Origin: Sediminibacillus albus
Lineage (GTDB): Bacteria; Bacillota; Bacilli; Bacillales; Amphibacillaceae
Assembly: GCF_900101125.1 (NCBI RefSeq)
Contig: NZ_FNFL01000003.1
Coordinates: forward strand, 489,992 to 553,991
Direction of reading: 5' to 3'
DNA: 64,000 bases
Both the position numbers and the translations under genes were made by a program. Of the stretch, positions 39,183 to 48,220 are shown in pieces; position 1 is the stretch's first letter; each line of letters starts with the position of its first letter. Below the pieces are notes generated by a model. That model saw only the letters and a program-made list of their open reading frames with translations, did no database searches and had not been told where the DNA came from.

Positions 39183-40517
39183 TTGAAACATAATTTGAAA
39201 GCATCTTTTTTTATAATAATGGCGGTATTTATCGCATGTACGTCACTAATCGCAAATCCTGGTAAAGCAAGTGCTGAATCTTTGGATTTGAACGCTGAAT
39301 CTGCAATATTAGTCGACGCTGAAACTGGTAAAATATTATATGCGAAGCAGCCAGATATAAAATTGCCTCCAGCTAGTATGACCAAAATGATGACAGAATA
39401 TCTTGTATTGGAAGCCATCGATGAAGGTCAAATCAGCTGGGATACAACAACACAAATAAGCGATTATCCATATCAAATTTCGGCTAGCAGCATATCTTCA
39501 GGAGTTGGCTTAACACAAGATATTGATTATACAGTGAGAGAGTTATATGAGGCAATGGCAATCATCTCTGACAATGGCACAACGATTGCGCTTGCCGAAT
39601 TAATTGCCGGATCAGAAGGCGAATTTGTAAAAATGATGAATGAAAAAGCAGAAGAAATGGGTCTTCCTGATTATCAATTTGTAAATTCTACAGGGCTTTC
39701 CAACTCTGATTTAGGAGAAAATTATCCGGAAGGGACAGAACCAGATGCAGAGAATTTGATGTCTGCTGAATCAACTGCACTGCTTGCTTATCGTCTAGTT
39801 AATGATTACCCGGAAGCATTGGAAATTTCCAGTAAGATGACGACGGAATTCGAAGGTAAGACTTTGGAAAATTTAAATTGGATGCTGCCTTGGGACAATG
39901 TGAACTTTAAGCAATTTGGTTTTGAAGGTGTCGATGGTTTAAAGACTGGCTGGACAGATCTTGCTGGTTACTGCTTCACCGGTACAGCAGAACGTGACGG
40001 AAGACGCCTGATTTCTGTAGTGATGAAAACCGATAGCAAGGAAGCACGATTTGAAGAAACAGCCAAGCTGTTAGATTATGGATTCTCCCAGTTCGAGAAT
40101 AAAGAAGCTTATCCGGAAGGTTATCAAAAGGAAGATCAGACATCTCTCCCAGTAGCAAAGGGGAAAGAAGATCAGGTAGAAATAGCTGCTAATCAAGCTA
40201 TCAATGCAGCTGTCAAGAAAGGTGAAGAGGAAAGCTATAGCGTAACCTACAATATTGACCAAGATAAATTAAATGAAGATGGGGAACTTGTAGCGCCTAT
40301 TGAAGAAGGGGAAACAGTAGGGACAATGGAACTTGCTTACGAAGGCGAAGCTGATTACGGGTATATCACCGGCCAGGAAGCAGCACAATCCGTTGACTTG
40401 GTAACGAAAGCTTCTGTTGAAAAAGCAAACTGGTTTGCACTTTCCATGAGTGCTGTCGGCAGCTTCTTCAGTAATATTTTTTCCTCAGTAACAGATACTG
40501 TAAAAGGCTGGTTCTAG
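39183..40517 (+). CDS. dacA: D-alanyl-D-alanine carboxypeptidase (PBP5)
   Basis: A 444-residue class C low-molecular-weight PBP. Signal peptide with likely cleavage after KASA (about residue 31). The active site is SMTK (Ser65, Lys68), SDN (129-131) and KTG (254-256). A C-terminal beta domain and an amphipathic membrane anchor (LSMSAVGSFFSNIFSSVTD) follow. It trims the terminal D-Ala of peptidoglycan stems. TTG start after GGAGG. Follows guaB in B. subtilis. Confidence 0.97.
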   Translation: MKHNLKASFFIIMAVFIACTSLIANPGKASAESLDLNAESAILVDAETGKILYAKQPDIKLPPASMTKMMTEYLVLEAIDEGQISWDTTTQISDYPYQISASSISSGVGLTQDIDYTVRELYEAMAIISDNGTTIALAELIAGSEGEFVKMMNEKAEEMGLPDYQFVNSTGLSNSDLGENYPEGTEPDAENLMSAESTALLAYRLVNDYPEALEISSKMTTEFEGKTLENLNWMLPWDNVNFKQFGFEGVDGLKTGWTDLAGYCFTGTAERDGRRLISVVMKTDSKEARFEETAKLLDYGFSQFENKEAYPEGYQKEDQTSLPVAKGKEDQVEIAANQAINAAVKKGEEESYSVTYNIDQDKLNEDGELVAPIEEGETVGTMELAYEGEADYGYITGQEAAQSVDLVTKASVEKANWFALSMSAVGSFFSNIFSSVTDTVKGWF

Positions 40518-40540
40518 TCAATATAATAGGCACTTTACAG

Positions 40541-40569
40541 TTGGGTATTTGGCTAAAATAAGGTACAAT
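40541..40569 (+). promoter_or_regulatory. Candidate promoter of pdxST
   Basis: TTGGGT, 17 nt, TACAAT, about 60 nt before pdxS. The -35 is weak. Confidence 0.45.
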
Positions 40570-40631
40570 ATTCTTTAATTAACGAAGAAATAAAATATTA
40601 TTTAGTTCATTTATATGGGAGGAATACAAGA

Positions 40632-41516
40632 ATGTCTAATTTGGGAACCGATCGTGTAAAACGTGGAATGGCAGAAATGCAAAAAGGCGGCGTCATTATG
40701 GACGTGGTAAATGCAGAACAAGCTAAGCTTGCTGAGGAAGCAGGGGCTGTAGCTGTTATGGCATTGGAAAGAGTTCCTTCTGACATTCGTGCTGCCGGTG
40801 GTGTAGCAAGAATGGCAGATCCTACAATTGTAGAAGAAGTAATGAATGCCGTTTCTATTCCTGTAATGGCAAAAGCACGGATTGGCCATATTGTAGAAGC
40901 TCGTGTATTAGAAGCGATGGGTGTCGACTATATAGATGAAAGTGAAGTATTAACTCCAGCGGATGAGGTTTACCACCTTAACAAAGCGGATTATACAGTA
41001 CCATTCGTATGCGGCTGCCGTGATTTGGGAGAAGCTTCCCGCCGGATTGGAGAAGGTGCTTCCATGCTTCGTACAAAGGGAGAACCAGGAACAGGCAATA
41101 TTGTGGAAGCAGTTCGCCATATGCGCGAGGTTCAATCCCAAATTCGCAAGCTAATTGGTATGTCCCAAGATGAAGTAATGACATTTGCTAAAGAGCTAGG
41201 GGCTCCTTACAATGTGCTATTGGAAATTAAGGAAAAAGGCCGTCTTCCAGTTGTGAACTTCGCTGCTGGTGGTGTAGCTACTCCGGCAGATGCTGCATTG
41301 ATGATGCAATTGGGAGCAGATGGGGTATTTGTTGGCTCAGGCATTTTCAAGTCTGACAATCCTGAGAAGTTTGCTAAAGCAGTAGTCGAAGCAACAACAC
41401 ATTATGAAGACTACGAGCTAATAGGACAGATATCTAAAGGGCTGGGTACAGCCATGAAAGGTATTGAAATTGGTACCATAGCTCCGGAAAACCGCATGCA
41501 AGACCGCGGTTGGTAA
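40632..41516 (+). CDS. pdxS: Pyridoxal 5'-phosphate synthase, lyase subunit
   Basis: A 294-residue (beta/alpha)8 enzyme. Lys81 in VMAKARIGH forms the Schiff base with the pentose phosphate; [16 protein letters not shown] is the phosphate-binding part with the second lysine nearby. With PdxT it makes PLP from ribose 5-phosphate, glyceraldehyde 3-phosphate and glutamine-derived ammonia. Operon with pdxT, 107 nt downstream. Confidence 0.98.
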   Translation: MSNLGTDRVKRGMAEMQKGGVIMDVVNAEQAKLAEEAGAVAVMALERVPSDIRAAGGVARMADPTIVEEVMNAVSIPVMAKARIGHIVEARVLEAMGVDYIDESEVLTPADEVYHLNKADYTVPFVCGCRDLGEASRRIGEGASMLRTKGEPGTGNIVEAVRHMREVQSQIRKLIGMSQDEVMTFAKELGAPYNVLLEIKEKGRLPVVNFAAGGVATPADAALMMQLGADGVFVGSGIFKSDNPEKFAKAVVEATTHYEDYELIGQISKGLGTAMKGIEIGTIAPENRMQDRGW

Positions 41517-41623
41517 AAAAATATCTACTTCATTTCTATTAACTGAATGAAGGATGACTTTTTTAAAAACTTTGTTAGGTGTTTATGATTGTGGACAGTA
41601 ACCCTTAAAAGGAGAAATGCATC

Positions 41624-42214
41624 ATGATGAAAATAGGGGTATTAGGCTTACAGGGTGCTGTAAGAGAACACGTGCGTTCTATTGAAGCATCAGGAGCAGA
41701 AGGTATCATTGTAAAGAAAAAAGAGCAGTTAGAAGAAATAGATGGCTTGATTCTTCCTGGTGGCGAAAGCACTACCATGCGCCGTTTAATTGATAAATAT
41801 GGTTTTTTTGATGCACTTGTAGAGTTTGGAAACCAAGGCAAGCCGATTTTTGGTACGTGTGCAGGTTTAATTTTGCTGGCTGGAGAAATTGCCGGCCAGG
41901 AAAATGCCCATTTAAAGCTGATGGATATCAAAGTAGAGCGGAATGCCTTTGGACGTCAAAGGGAAAGTTTTGAAGCAGAATTACCTATCAAAGGTGTAGG
42001 GGAAGGCTTTAATGCTGTCTTTATCCGTGCCCCTTATATTGTGGATGTAAATGAAAATGTGGATGTGCTGGCTGTCTATAATGATGCTATTGTGGCAGCT
42101 AGACAGGGTCATTTCCTTTGCAGTGCTTTTCATCCAGAACTTACCGATGATGACCGCATGACAGCTTATTTTGTAAAAATGGTCGAAGAATCATTAAAGG
42201 AACTTGCATCTTAA
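41624..42214 (+). CDS. pdxT: Pyridoxal 5'-phosphate synthase, glutaminase subunit
   Basis: A 196-residue class I glutaminase. The nucleophile is Cys79 in [11 protein letters not shown]; the His-Glu pair lies in [15 protein letters not shown] forms the oxyanion-loop neighbourhood. It feeds ammonia to PdxS. Two adjacent ATG codons are possible starts. Confidence 0.98.
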   Translation: MMKIGVLGLQGAVREHVRSIEASGAEGIIVKKKEQLEEIDGLILPGGESTTMRRLIDKYGFFDALVEFGNQGKPIFGTCAGLILLAGEIAGQENAHLKLMDIKVERNAFGRQRESFEAELPIKGVGEGFNAVFIRAPYIVDVNENVDVLAVYNDAIVAARQGHFLCSAFHPELTDDDRMTAYFVKMVEESLKELAS

Positions 42215-42239
42215 GGTGATTTTCGCTATTCTATATAAT
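42204..42239 (+). promoter_or_regulatory. Candidate promoter of the serS leader
   Basis: TTGCAT, 17 nt, TATTCT, with an alternative -10 TATAAT 2 nt further. It overlaps the end of pdxT. Confidence 0.45.
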
Positions 42240-42254
42240 AATATCTGAATGTAA

Positions 42255-42472
42255 TGATAGGAACTAGTAACAGTTCACCTTTCTGAAGAGAGCCGGTGGT
42301 TGGTGTGAATCGGCGGAAGGACCTGTGAATCCATCCTTGAACTGGTGTAGAGCAATCTGCACCCGGCAAACGCCGTTATCGTAAGTGAGCCGGAGGACTT
42401 TGTTCCTCAACAAGGGTGGTATCGCGGGAAAAATACTCTCGTCCCTATTTTATAGGGATGAGGGTATTTTTT
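42255..42472 (+). promoter_or_regulatory. T-box riboswitch of serS, specifier TCC (Ser)
   Basis: Leader with Stem I (GAGAGCCGGTGGTTGGTG apical part), specifier GAA-TCC-A, T-box core AAGGGTGGTATCGCGGG (about 42412-42428) and a terminator ATACTCTCGTCCCTA / TAGGGATGAGGGTAT followed by six T. Uncharged tRNA-Ser is expected to induce serS. Confidence 0.93.
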
Positions 42473-42498
42473 AATGATTTTTAAAGGAGGAAAAAATT

Positions 42499-43773
42499 AT
42501 GCTTGATATGAAATACTTAAGAAATAATTTTGCAGAAGTGAAAAATAAGCTGAAGCATCGCGGAGAAGATTTATCGGAGCTGGACAAATTTGGTGATTTG
42601 GATGCCAGAAGAAGAGAACTAATTGCCGGTACAGAAGAATTAAAAGCAAAACGGAATGAAGTATCAAAACAAATAGCTGCTTTGAAGAAGGAAAAGAAGG
42701 ATGCTGACGCCTACATTACAGAAATGCGCGAGGTAGGAGAGAAAATAAAGGCCTTTGATACAGAATTGAAAGAAGTAGAAGAGAACTTAGAGACACTTCT
42801 ATTGACGATTCCCAATATTCCTCATGAAAGCGTACCTGTCGGCGAAGATGAAGACGATAATGTTGAAGCCAGAAAGTGGGGAGATGCCCCGCAGTTCAGC
42901 TATGAAGCAAAAGCCCATTGGGACATAGCGACAGATTTGGATATCCTGGACTTTGAGCGAGCCGCAAAAGTGACCGGCAGCCGCTTTGTATTTTATAAAG
43001 GTTTGGGAGCAAGATTGGAGCGGGCCCTAATTAACTTTATGATGGACCTGCATGCAGAGGAACATGGCTATCAGGAAATGCTCCCTCCATATATGGCGAA
43101 TCGTACGAGCATGACCGGAACAGGACAACTGCCAAAATTTGAAGAAGATGCCTTTAAGGTTGCTGATTGGGATTATTTCTTGATCCCTACTGCAGAGGTC
43201 CCTGTCACTAACTACCATCGGGATGATATTCTGGCAATGGAAGATTTACCTAAAAAATATGTTGCTTACAGTGCTTCTTTTCGTTCAGAAGCGGGGTCTG
43301 CCGGCAGAGACACAAGAGGATTGATCCGTCAGCATCAATTTAATAAAGTGGAGCTTGTACAGTTTGTTAAACCGGAAAATTCTTATCAAGTTTTGGAAGA
43401 ATTAACAGGGAACGCTGAAAGGGTGTTGCAGCTGCTGAAGTTACCGTACAGGGTAATGAGTATGTGCACAGGCGATCTAGGCTTTACTGCTGCCAAAAAG
43501 TACGATATTGAAGTCTGGCTTCCTAGTTACAATGACTACAAAGAAATATCTTCTTGCTCTAATTTTGAAGATTTCCAAGCGAGAAGAGCCGGAATTCGTT
43601 TTCGGAGGCAGGAAAAAGAGAAACCGGAATTTGTTCATACCTTGAATGGTTCAGGCCTTGCGATTGGCAGAACTGTTTCAGCTATCCTGGAAAACTACCA
43701 GCAGGAAGATGGCACGGTGATAATTCCGGAGGTATTAAGGTCTTATATGGGTGGGAAAGAAGTAATAAAATAA
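42499..43773 (+). CDS. serS: Seryl-tRNA synthetase
   Basis: A 424-residue class II synthetase. N-terminal coiled-coil arm (about 25-110, [19 protein letters not shown]) that contacts the long variable arm of tRNA-Ser; motif 2 [20 protein letters not shown] and motif 3 [11 protein letters not shown]. Directly upstream of a tRNA-Ser gene and under T-box control. Confidence 0.98.
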   Translation: MLDMKYLRNNFAEVKNKLKHRGEDLSELDKFGDLDARRRELIAGTEELKAKRNEVSKQIAALKKEKKDADAYITEMREVGEKIKAFDTELKEVEENLETLLLTIPNIPHESVPVGEDEDDNVEARKWGDAPQFSYEAKAHWDIATDLDILDFERAAKVTGSRFVFYKGLGARLERALINFMMDLHAEEHGYQEMLPPYMANRTSMTGTGQLPKFEEDAFKVADWDYFLIPTAEVPVTNYHRDDILAMEDLPKKYVAYSASFRSEAGSAGRDTRGLIRQHQFNKVELVQFVKPENSYQVLEELTGNAERVLQLLKLPYRVMSMCTGDLGFTAAKKYDIEVWLPSYNDYKEISSCSNFEDFQARRAGIRFRRQEKEKPEFVHTLNGSGLAIGRTVSAILENYQQEDGTVIIPEVLRSYMGGKEVIK

Positions 43774-43865
43774 CCCGCTTGCAGTTGTCTGTCGGATCTC
43801 CCAAAAGACTTTGAAACAGGATTTATGGAGACCGGCGGACATTTTTAAAAATCTTGTTTTTTCTG

Positions 43866-43894
43866 TTGACATGGATTTTTAGAGATGTTATATT
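43866..43894 (+). promoter_or_regulatory. Promoter of tRNA-Ser
   Basis: TTGACA, 17 nt, TATATT, 15 nt before the mature tRNA 5' end. Confidence 0.8.
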
Positions 43895-43909
43895 AAATCT
43901 TGTCGGCAC

Positions 43910-44002
43910 GGAGGATTACCCAAGTCTGGCTGAAGGGAGCGGTCTTGAAAACCGCCAGGGGCTTCACGGCCCGCGGGGGTTCGAATCCCTCATCCTCCTC
44001 CA
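43910..44002 (+). tRNA. tRNA-Ser (anticodon TGA)
   Basis: Acceptor GGAGGAT pairs with ATCCTCC; anticodon loop CTTGAAA gives TGA; a long variable arm of the class II type is present; T-loop GTTCGAATCC; CCA is encoded. Base 73 is T rather than the more usual G for serine tRNAs, a minor oddity. Confidence 0.97.
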
Positions 44003-44037
44003 TTAAATTACACGCAAACAAATTGGAGATTATACAT

Positions 44038-44067
44038 GAAAAATCGTTACTTCGTAACGATTTTTTT
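44038..44067 (+). terminator. Terminator of tRNA-Ser
   Basis: AAAAATCGTTAC-TTC-GTAACGATTTTTTTT, perfect stem and long T tract. Confidence 0.93.
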
Positions 44068-44132
44068 TATTGCTAACCAAAAGATCATAAATAGGACTAC
44101 GGCCTTTTTGTTAAAACATAGATAAATTAATC

Positions 44133-44161
44133 TTGACAACAACTTGTTTTCCTTGCATAAT
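44133..44161 (+). promoter_or_regulatory. Promoter of the proI leader
   Basis: TTGACA, 17 nt, CATAAT, immediately before the T-box leader. Confidence 0.75.
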
Positions 44162-44179
44162 ACATAAAAAATAACTTAA

Positions 44180-44422
44180 TTGCGAAGAACAGGCCAGTAA
44201 ATAATGATCGGCGAAAGAGATTGGAATTCATCGGCTGAAAGATTCCATCGAAACGACATTATTGAAACCTACCTGGGAGCAGTCAGGCTAAAAACCTGGC
44301 CGTTTACCGAACGTTATCGGATCAAGCGGGCATCTGTTTCACATGGAACAATGCCAATTAAGGTGGTACCGCGGTTAACTCCATTCCGTCCTTCATATTC
44401 CAAGGATGAGTGGAGTTTTTTA
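44180..44422 (+). promoter_or_regulatory. T-box riboswitch of proI, specifier CCT (Pro)
   Basis: Leader with Stem I, specifier CCT-A (about 44269), T-box core AAGGTGGTACCGCGG (about 44360-44374) and terminator AACTCCA...TGGAGTT followed by a T run (44377-44422). The proline codon matches the downstream gene. A short ORF over this leader is not real. Confidence 0.93.
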
Positions 44423-44531
44423 TATGCTATGGGACTTAAATTTAAAAATTAACATTTAGTAAGCTGGTGGAAGGTATAAGGGAAATTTTGTTATGGGATG
44501 ATAAATTACGAACATATAAGGAGGAACATAC

Positions 44532-45371
44532 ATGTTTAAAAAAGTTGCTTTTATCGGAGCAGGCTCAATGGCAGAAGCAATAATGACAGGTATTTTGGCA
44601 AAGGGTTTTTTACAATCGGAACAAATTTGGGTAACGAATAAAGAGAATAAAGAGCGGTTGGAACGCTTGAAAAATATCTACCATGTACAATGCTCAATGG
44701 ATAAGCAAAAGGTGGTCGTAGAGGCGGATGTCATTATCTTATCGATGAAGCCTAAGGACATTACCGAAGCCCTTCACAATATTAGACAGTATATTCAGCC
44801 AAACCAGGTGGTTGTTTCTGTTTTGGCCGGAGTTTCAACTGGCTATATATCTGATCAATTGGAGAAGAATTGTCCTGTTGTCCGAGCAATGCCTAATACC
44901 TCAGCGACTATCGGCTTTTCAGCGACTGCAATAGCCGGAGGACAATATGCTGAGGAACGGCACATTGAATCAGTCAAAAATTTGTTTCAAACGATTGGTA
45001 CTACCACCGTTGTAGAGGAAAACGACCTACATGCGATTACTGGTTTGTCCGGAAGCGGCCCTGCTTATATTTATTATTTTGTAGAAGCGATGGAAGAAGC
45101 AGCATCAGAAGCAGGATTAAAACAAGACGTTGCAAAAGAATTGATCATCCAGACGCTTGTCGGGGCTGCCGAAATGCTGAAAAGCTCCGATGAACAACCC
45201 TCTGTTTTAAGAGAAAAAATAACCAGTCCTGGCGGTACTACTCAAGCAGGGTTGGAGACGCTGGAGAAATATAAATATCAGGAAGCAATGATGGCTTGTA
45301 TTAAACAGGCGGCAGCACGTTCTATTGAATTGGGAAGTCCTTACCGAAGTAAAACAGATAAAGACAACTAA
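44532..45371 (+). CDS. proI: Pyrroline-5-carboxylate reductase
   Basis: A 279-residue P5C reductase. NADPH-binding Rossmann start FKKVAFIGAGSMAEAIMTGI; C-terminal family signature ITGLSGSGPAYIYYFVEAME and ITSPGGTTQAGLETLE. Last step of proline synthesis. The Pro T-box makes this the anabolic ProI type. A dispersed repeat begins at its stop codon. Confidence 0.96.
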   Translation: MFKKVAFIGAGSMAEAIMTGILAKGFLQSEQIWVTNKENKERLERLKNIYHVQCSMDKQKVVVEADVIILSMKPKDITEALHNIRQYIQPNQVVVSVLAGVSTGYISDQLEKNCPVVRAMPNTSATIGFSATAIAGGQYAEERHIESVKNLFQTIGTTTVVEENDLHAITGLSGSGPAYIYYFVEAMEEAASEAGLKQDVAKELIIQTLVGAAEMLKSSDEQPSVLREKITSPGGTTQAGLETLEKYKYQEAMMACIKQAAARSIELGSPYRSKTDKDN

Positions 45372-46075
45372 AAAAGTGGTTGGGACTTAACATCCCTCCA
45401 CTTGCAAAAATTGAACAATTACAGCAGATGAAGTTTTAAATGGCCCTCTTCAAGCATTCGATTGATGACGCAATGGTTATGAATGGCGATGTAACAGTAG
45501 GTGGTTTCTTAATAGCATTTATCGGATAAGCGCGAATACATCGCGATTTCAAGTAAATCATAAGCAGTTGTGTACGGCGTAAAACAGTACGCAGACTTTC
45601 AGTGGAGGAAATCCACGGAGACTCCTGCGGGAGGAAAGGCCTCGGTGAGACCCCGCAGAGCGCTAGCTCGAGGAGGCTCACCAGCCGCCCGCGGAAAGCG
45701 TAGTGTATTTCCGCAGCGGTCGTCATGCAAGGTAGTAAGAACAGCCCTAACAGCAGGCAGAATACGTAGACTACCAGTGGAAGAGCACGAGTATGAAGAT
45801 GCCGGAAGAAGCCGTTTTTGCTTCTGGACAAGGAATGCTTGGACAGTGACTCATCACATGCAGAAAATGACTCTTTATTTTCAAGGAGGATGAAGCCGTG
45901 CCTATGGAAGGTGAAGGATTCGACCGGGGCAAGTAAGTACTGAACCTTGTTCGAAGGAAGAAATAGAGTTGTCACTATCCGCAGGTTATCTTAAATATTC
46001 GAAAAGAAAAATCGAACGAGTTCGAATCCTAAGGATTTCGAATCATCGTTCGATCTTTGTTTTGGCCACTATACT
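45372..46075 (+). repeat. Dispersed GC-rich repeat element, copy 2
   Basis: About 700 bp with the same left end (AGTGGTTGGGACTTAACATC), core (GAGACTCCTGCGGGAGGAAA at 45618), GAGGAGGCTCACCAGCCGCC block, AAGTAAGTACTGA...CCTTGTTCGAAG stretch and terminal hairpin as copy 1 at 12.55 kb, in the same orientation. It contains about 150 bp more near its left end (45410-45590). It lies between proI and dck. No credible ORF. Confidence 0.85.
46001..46054 (-). terminator. Hairpin terminator carried by repeat copy 2
   Basis: Near-identical to the one after rsmG: ATCGAACGA...TCGTTCGAT with inner TTCGAATCC / GGATTTCGAA; T-rich run on the minus strand. It would terminate transcripts of dgk-dck that read past 46340. 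Confidence 0.75.
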
Positions 46076-46145
46076 CTTGTGTGCAAATCTCTTTTTTAAA
46101 TTAATTATGTTACCGTACCGCAATCATTCTGTCTCTACGATAAGT

Positions 46146-46338
46146 TCCTGCGGCGCAGTCCAGCCCGTACATCGCCAACCGGTCGCTTTCGCTTCCAATC
46201 TAGCTCCAGCTCCCGGCGATTAGCGTGACTTCCTTTACCTTCGTCCGATAAGTCAACATCATCGCTGCTGCTCTGTGTTTCCTTTATCTCCTGCGGCGCA
46301 GTCCAGTCCGTACATCGCCCAACCGGTCGCTTTCGCTT
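46146..46338 (+). repeat. Direct repeat pair abutting the dck stop codon
   Basis: Two nearly identical ~50-bp units at 46146-46194 and 46288-46338, both with CTGCGGCGCAGTCCAG, CCGTACATCGCC and AACCGGTCGCTTTCGCTT. Between them TCTAGCTCCAGCTCCCGGCG is a start motif seen in another dispersed intergenic family of Bacillaceae. The right unit ends 2 nt before the dck stop codon (minus strand). Confidence 0.8.
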
Positions 46339-46339
46339 T

Positions 46340-47020
46340 TTAGGTTAACTGTCGGGATTTCCATTTTCTTGACTGTTGGATAAAGTGTCCGATTTTCTCT
46401 AATACTGGTTCAATCGATCCTTCATCATTTAATAAATCATAGTCAGCTATGTTAATGCGAAGAATCGGACAAGAATTGAAGTTATTTATCCAATTTTCAT
46501 ACCGTTTAAACATTTCATCCCAGTAATCTAATGGGGTCTGTTGTTCCATAGGCCGTCCGCGTTCTTTAATGCGTCCGATAATGTCCTCAAAGGAACCTTC
46601 CAGATAAATCAGCAAATCCGGATGCGGAAAGTAAGGGGTCATAACCATAGCATCAAATAAACTCTTGTAGGTTTCATAATCGACCTCTGACATGGTTCCT
46701 TTATCGTAATGCATCTTAGCAAAAATTCCAGTATCCTCATAGATGGAACGATCTTGGATAAAACCGCCGCCATATTCAAAGATGCGCTTTTGTTCCTTAA
46801 ACCGTTCAGCAAGAAAGTATATTTGCAGGTGGAAGCTCCAGCGCTCGAAGTCTGCATAAAACTTATCTAGGTAAGGATTAGTATCTACTTTCTCCAGTGA
46901 AGTACGGAAATTCAGGGCCTCTGCTAATGCATTAGTCATTGTCGATTTTCCAACACCAACAGTACCGGCGATGGTAATGACGCTGTCATTCGGGATATTA
47001 TATCGTTCTCTCAAGCTCAT
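46340..47020 (-). CDS. dck: Deoxyadenosine/deoxycytidine kinase
   Basis: A 226-residue deoxynucleoside kinase with P-loop GTVGVGKSTM (residues 18-27), DRSIYEDTGIFA substrate motif and the lid sequence RIKERGRPME. Phosphorylates dAdo and dCyd. Start overlaps the dgk stop (ATGA type). It is transcribed leftward against the replication direction, while serS and proI are rightward. Confidence 0.95.
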   Translation of the reverse strand: MSLRERYNIPNDSVITIAGTVGVGKSTMTNALAEALNFRTSLEKVDTNPYLDKFYADFERWSFHLQIYFLAERFKEQKRIFEYGGGFIQDRSIYEDTGIFAKMHYDKGTMSEVDYETYKSLFDAMVMTPYFPHPDLLIYLEGSFEDIIGRIKERGRPMEQQTPLDYWDEMFKRYENWINNFNSCPILRINIADYDLLNDEGSIEPVLEKIGHFIQQSRKWKSRQLT

Positions 47021-47658
47021 TTGATTACTTCCCCTTTTCTTAAATGCTTGTCAATGGTATCGATAATTTCGTCTAAATCCTCCTGGTGCTTCACAAAATC
47101 CAAATGATCTCCATTCAAGCGAATAACAGGAATCCCAGGATTCATTCGTTCAAATTCATTCATAAAGTTGCTATAATCATGAGATAATTGCTCAAGGTAT
47201 GCCGGTTGTATATTTTGCTCTACTTCACGGCCGCGCATGCGAATTCTTTCCAGCAAAGTGGTTAGGCTCGCGTCAAGATATACCATCATGTTAGGCTGTG
47301 GCATATCAGCCGTTAAAATGTCGTAAATCTTTGCATACTTATCAAATTGTTTATCTTTCAATGTCCGTTTAGCAAAAATCATGTTTTTAGAAATATGATA
47401 ATCAGCAATCACTGCTTTGTTGTCATTTAAGTATTTGTTCTCTATATCTTCTAACTGTTTATACCGATTACATAAGAAAAACATTTCCGTTTGGAAGCTC
47501 CATTCTTCAATGTCATCATAAAACTTCCCCAAGAAAGGATTCTCTTCCACTATTTCTTTTAATAAATGTAATTCAAAATGAGCGGAAAGCTTCCTGGCAA
47601 GTGAAGTTTTACCCACTCCAATTGGTCCTTCTACAGCAATAAAAGGAAGTTGTCCCAT
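47017..47658 (-). CDS. dgk: Deoxyguanosine kinase
   Basis: A 213-residue kinase paralogous to dck: P-loop GPIGVGKTSLA, ADYHISKNMIFAKRTL and RIRMRGREVEQ. The order dgk-dck and the overlap equal B. subtilis. Start at 47658 after GGAGGAGG; an upstream TTG lies within that site. Confidence 0.95.
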   Translation of the reverse strand: MGQLPFIAVEGPIGVGKTSLARKLSAHFELHLLKEIVEENPFLGKFYDDIEEWSFQTEMFFLCNRYKQLEDIENKYLNDNKAVIADYHISKNMIFAKRTLKDKQFDKYAKIYDILTADMPQPNMMVYLDASLTTLLERIRMRGREVEQNIQPAYLEQLSHDYSNFMNEFERMNPGIPVIRLNGDHLDFVKHQEDLDEIIDTIDKHLRKGEVIK

Positions 47659-47907
47659 TTTTTCCTCCTCCAATCATCCATAACCTTATCTTAAAAGAAA
47701 ACACATGCTCAGTGCGCTTCTCAAATCGTCTTTCGCTTTCTATTATATTACTCCAAATTCCATTATAATTCGACAGACAGCTTCCATTTTATCATAAGAT
47801 GATATATCTGGAATAGGATTCGGAGAAATTGTTATGTTTTTCCCTTTTACAAGCTGCCAAGTATTTTGTATAATGAATATTGCTTCCATTTTTCTTGTGG
47901 AAAATAT

Positions 47908-47980
47908 GGCTCCATAGCTCAGGGGATAGAGCAATGGTTTCCTAAACCATGTGTCGCAGGTTCGAATCCTGCTGGGGCCA
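47908..47980 (+). tRNA. tRNA-Arg (anticodon CCT)
   Basis: Acceptor GGCTCCA / TGGGGCC, D-arm AGCTCAGGGGATAGAGC, anticodon stem ATGGT / ACCAT with loop TTCCTAA (CCT), T-arm GCAGGTTCGAATCCTGC, discriminator A. The 3' CCA is not encoded (CTA follows). Confidence 0.96.
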
Positions 47981-47987
47981 CTAAATA

Positions 47988-48019
47988 AGGGGCTGTCCTT
48001 TTTTCAGGACAGCCCCTTA
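47988..48019. terminator. Terminator between tRNA-Arg and the ger operon
   Basis: AAGGGGCTGTCC-TTTTTTCA-GGACAGCCCCTT, a 12-bp perfect stem. It follows tRNA-Arg directly and also lies about 40 nt after the end of the leftward ger operon. Confidence 0.8.
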
Positions 48020-48056
48020 TCATATTTCTTAGTTATGGGTAATCTTATGAGGAACA

Positions 48057-48218
48057 TCAAAACTTGAAAAATAAATACGGAGAGGCAAGGGCACAGATTA
48101 CTAAAAAACCAATGGCAACGGCGCCGGCCTTATTCCCTTCTTTATAAACTGTCCGGGAATAGGAACCGCAATAAAATGCTATATACAAAGAAAAAAGCGC
48201 AATAATTATTACCGCCAT
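48057..48218 (-). CDS. Small two-segment membrane protein at the end of the ger operon (candidate D subunit)
   Basis: A 53-residue protein, MAVIIIALFSLYIAFYCGSY at the start and AVAIGFLVICALASPYLFFK near the end, i.e. two hydrophobic segments joined by a short charged turn (SRTVYKEGNKAG). Its ATG is 2 nt past the stop of the ger C-subunit gene and a GAGGG site lies inside that gene's end, so it is very likely the fourth operon gene. Small two-helix D proteins encoded beside ger operons are known in Bacillus to modulate germination; assignment here is inferred from position and topology. Confidence 0.7.
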   Translation of the reverse strand: MAVIIIALFSLYIAFYCGSYSRTVYKEGNKAGAVAIGFLVICALASPYLFFKF

Positions 48219-48220
48219 TA

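Noticed and set aside
44204..44452. An 82-codon reading frame before proI
   Set aside because: It lies wholly on the proline T-box leader and includes the T-box core and the terminator.
45436..45975. A 179-codon minus-strand reading frame within repeat copy 2, and similar frames in copy 1 (12574-12879)
   Set aside because: They result from GC-rich repeat sequence without stop codons; frames are not kept between the two copies in full and there is no ribosome site.
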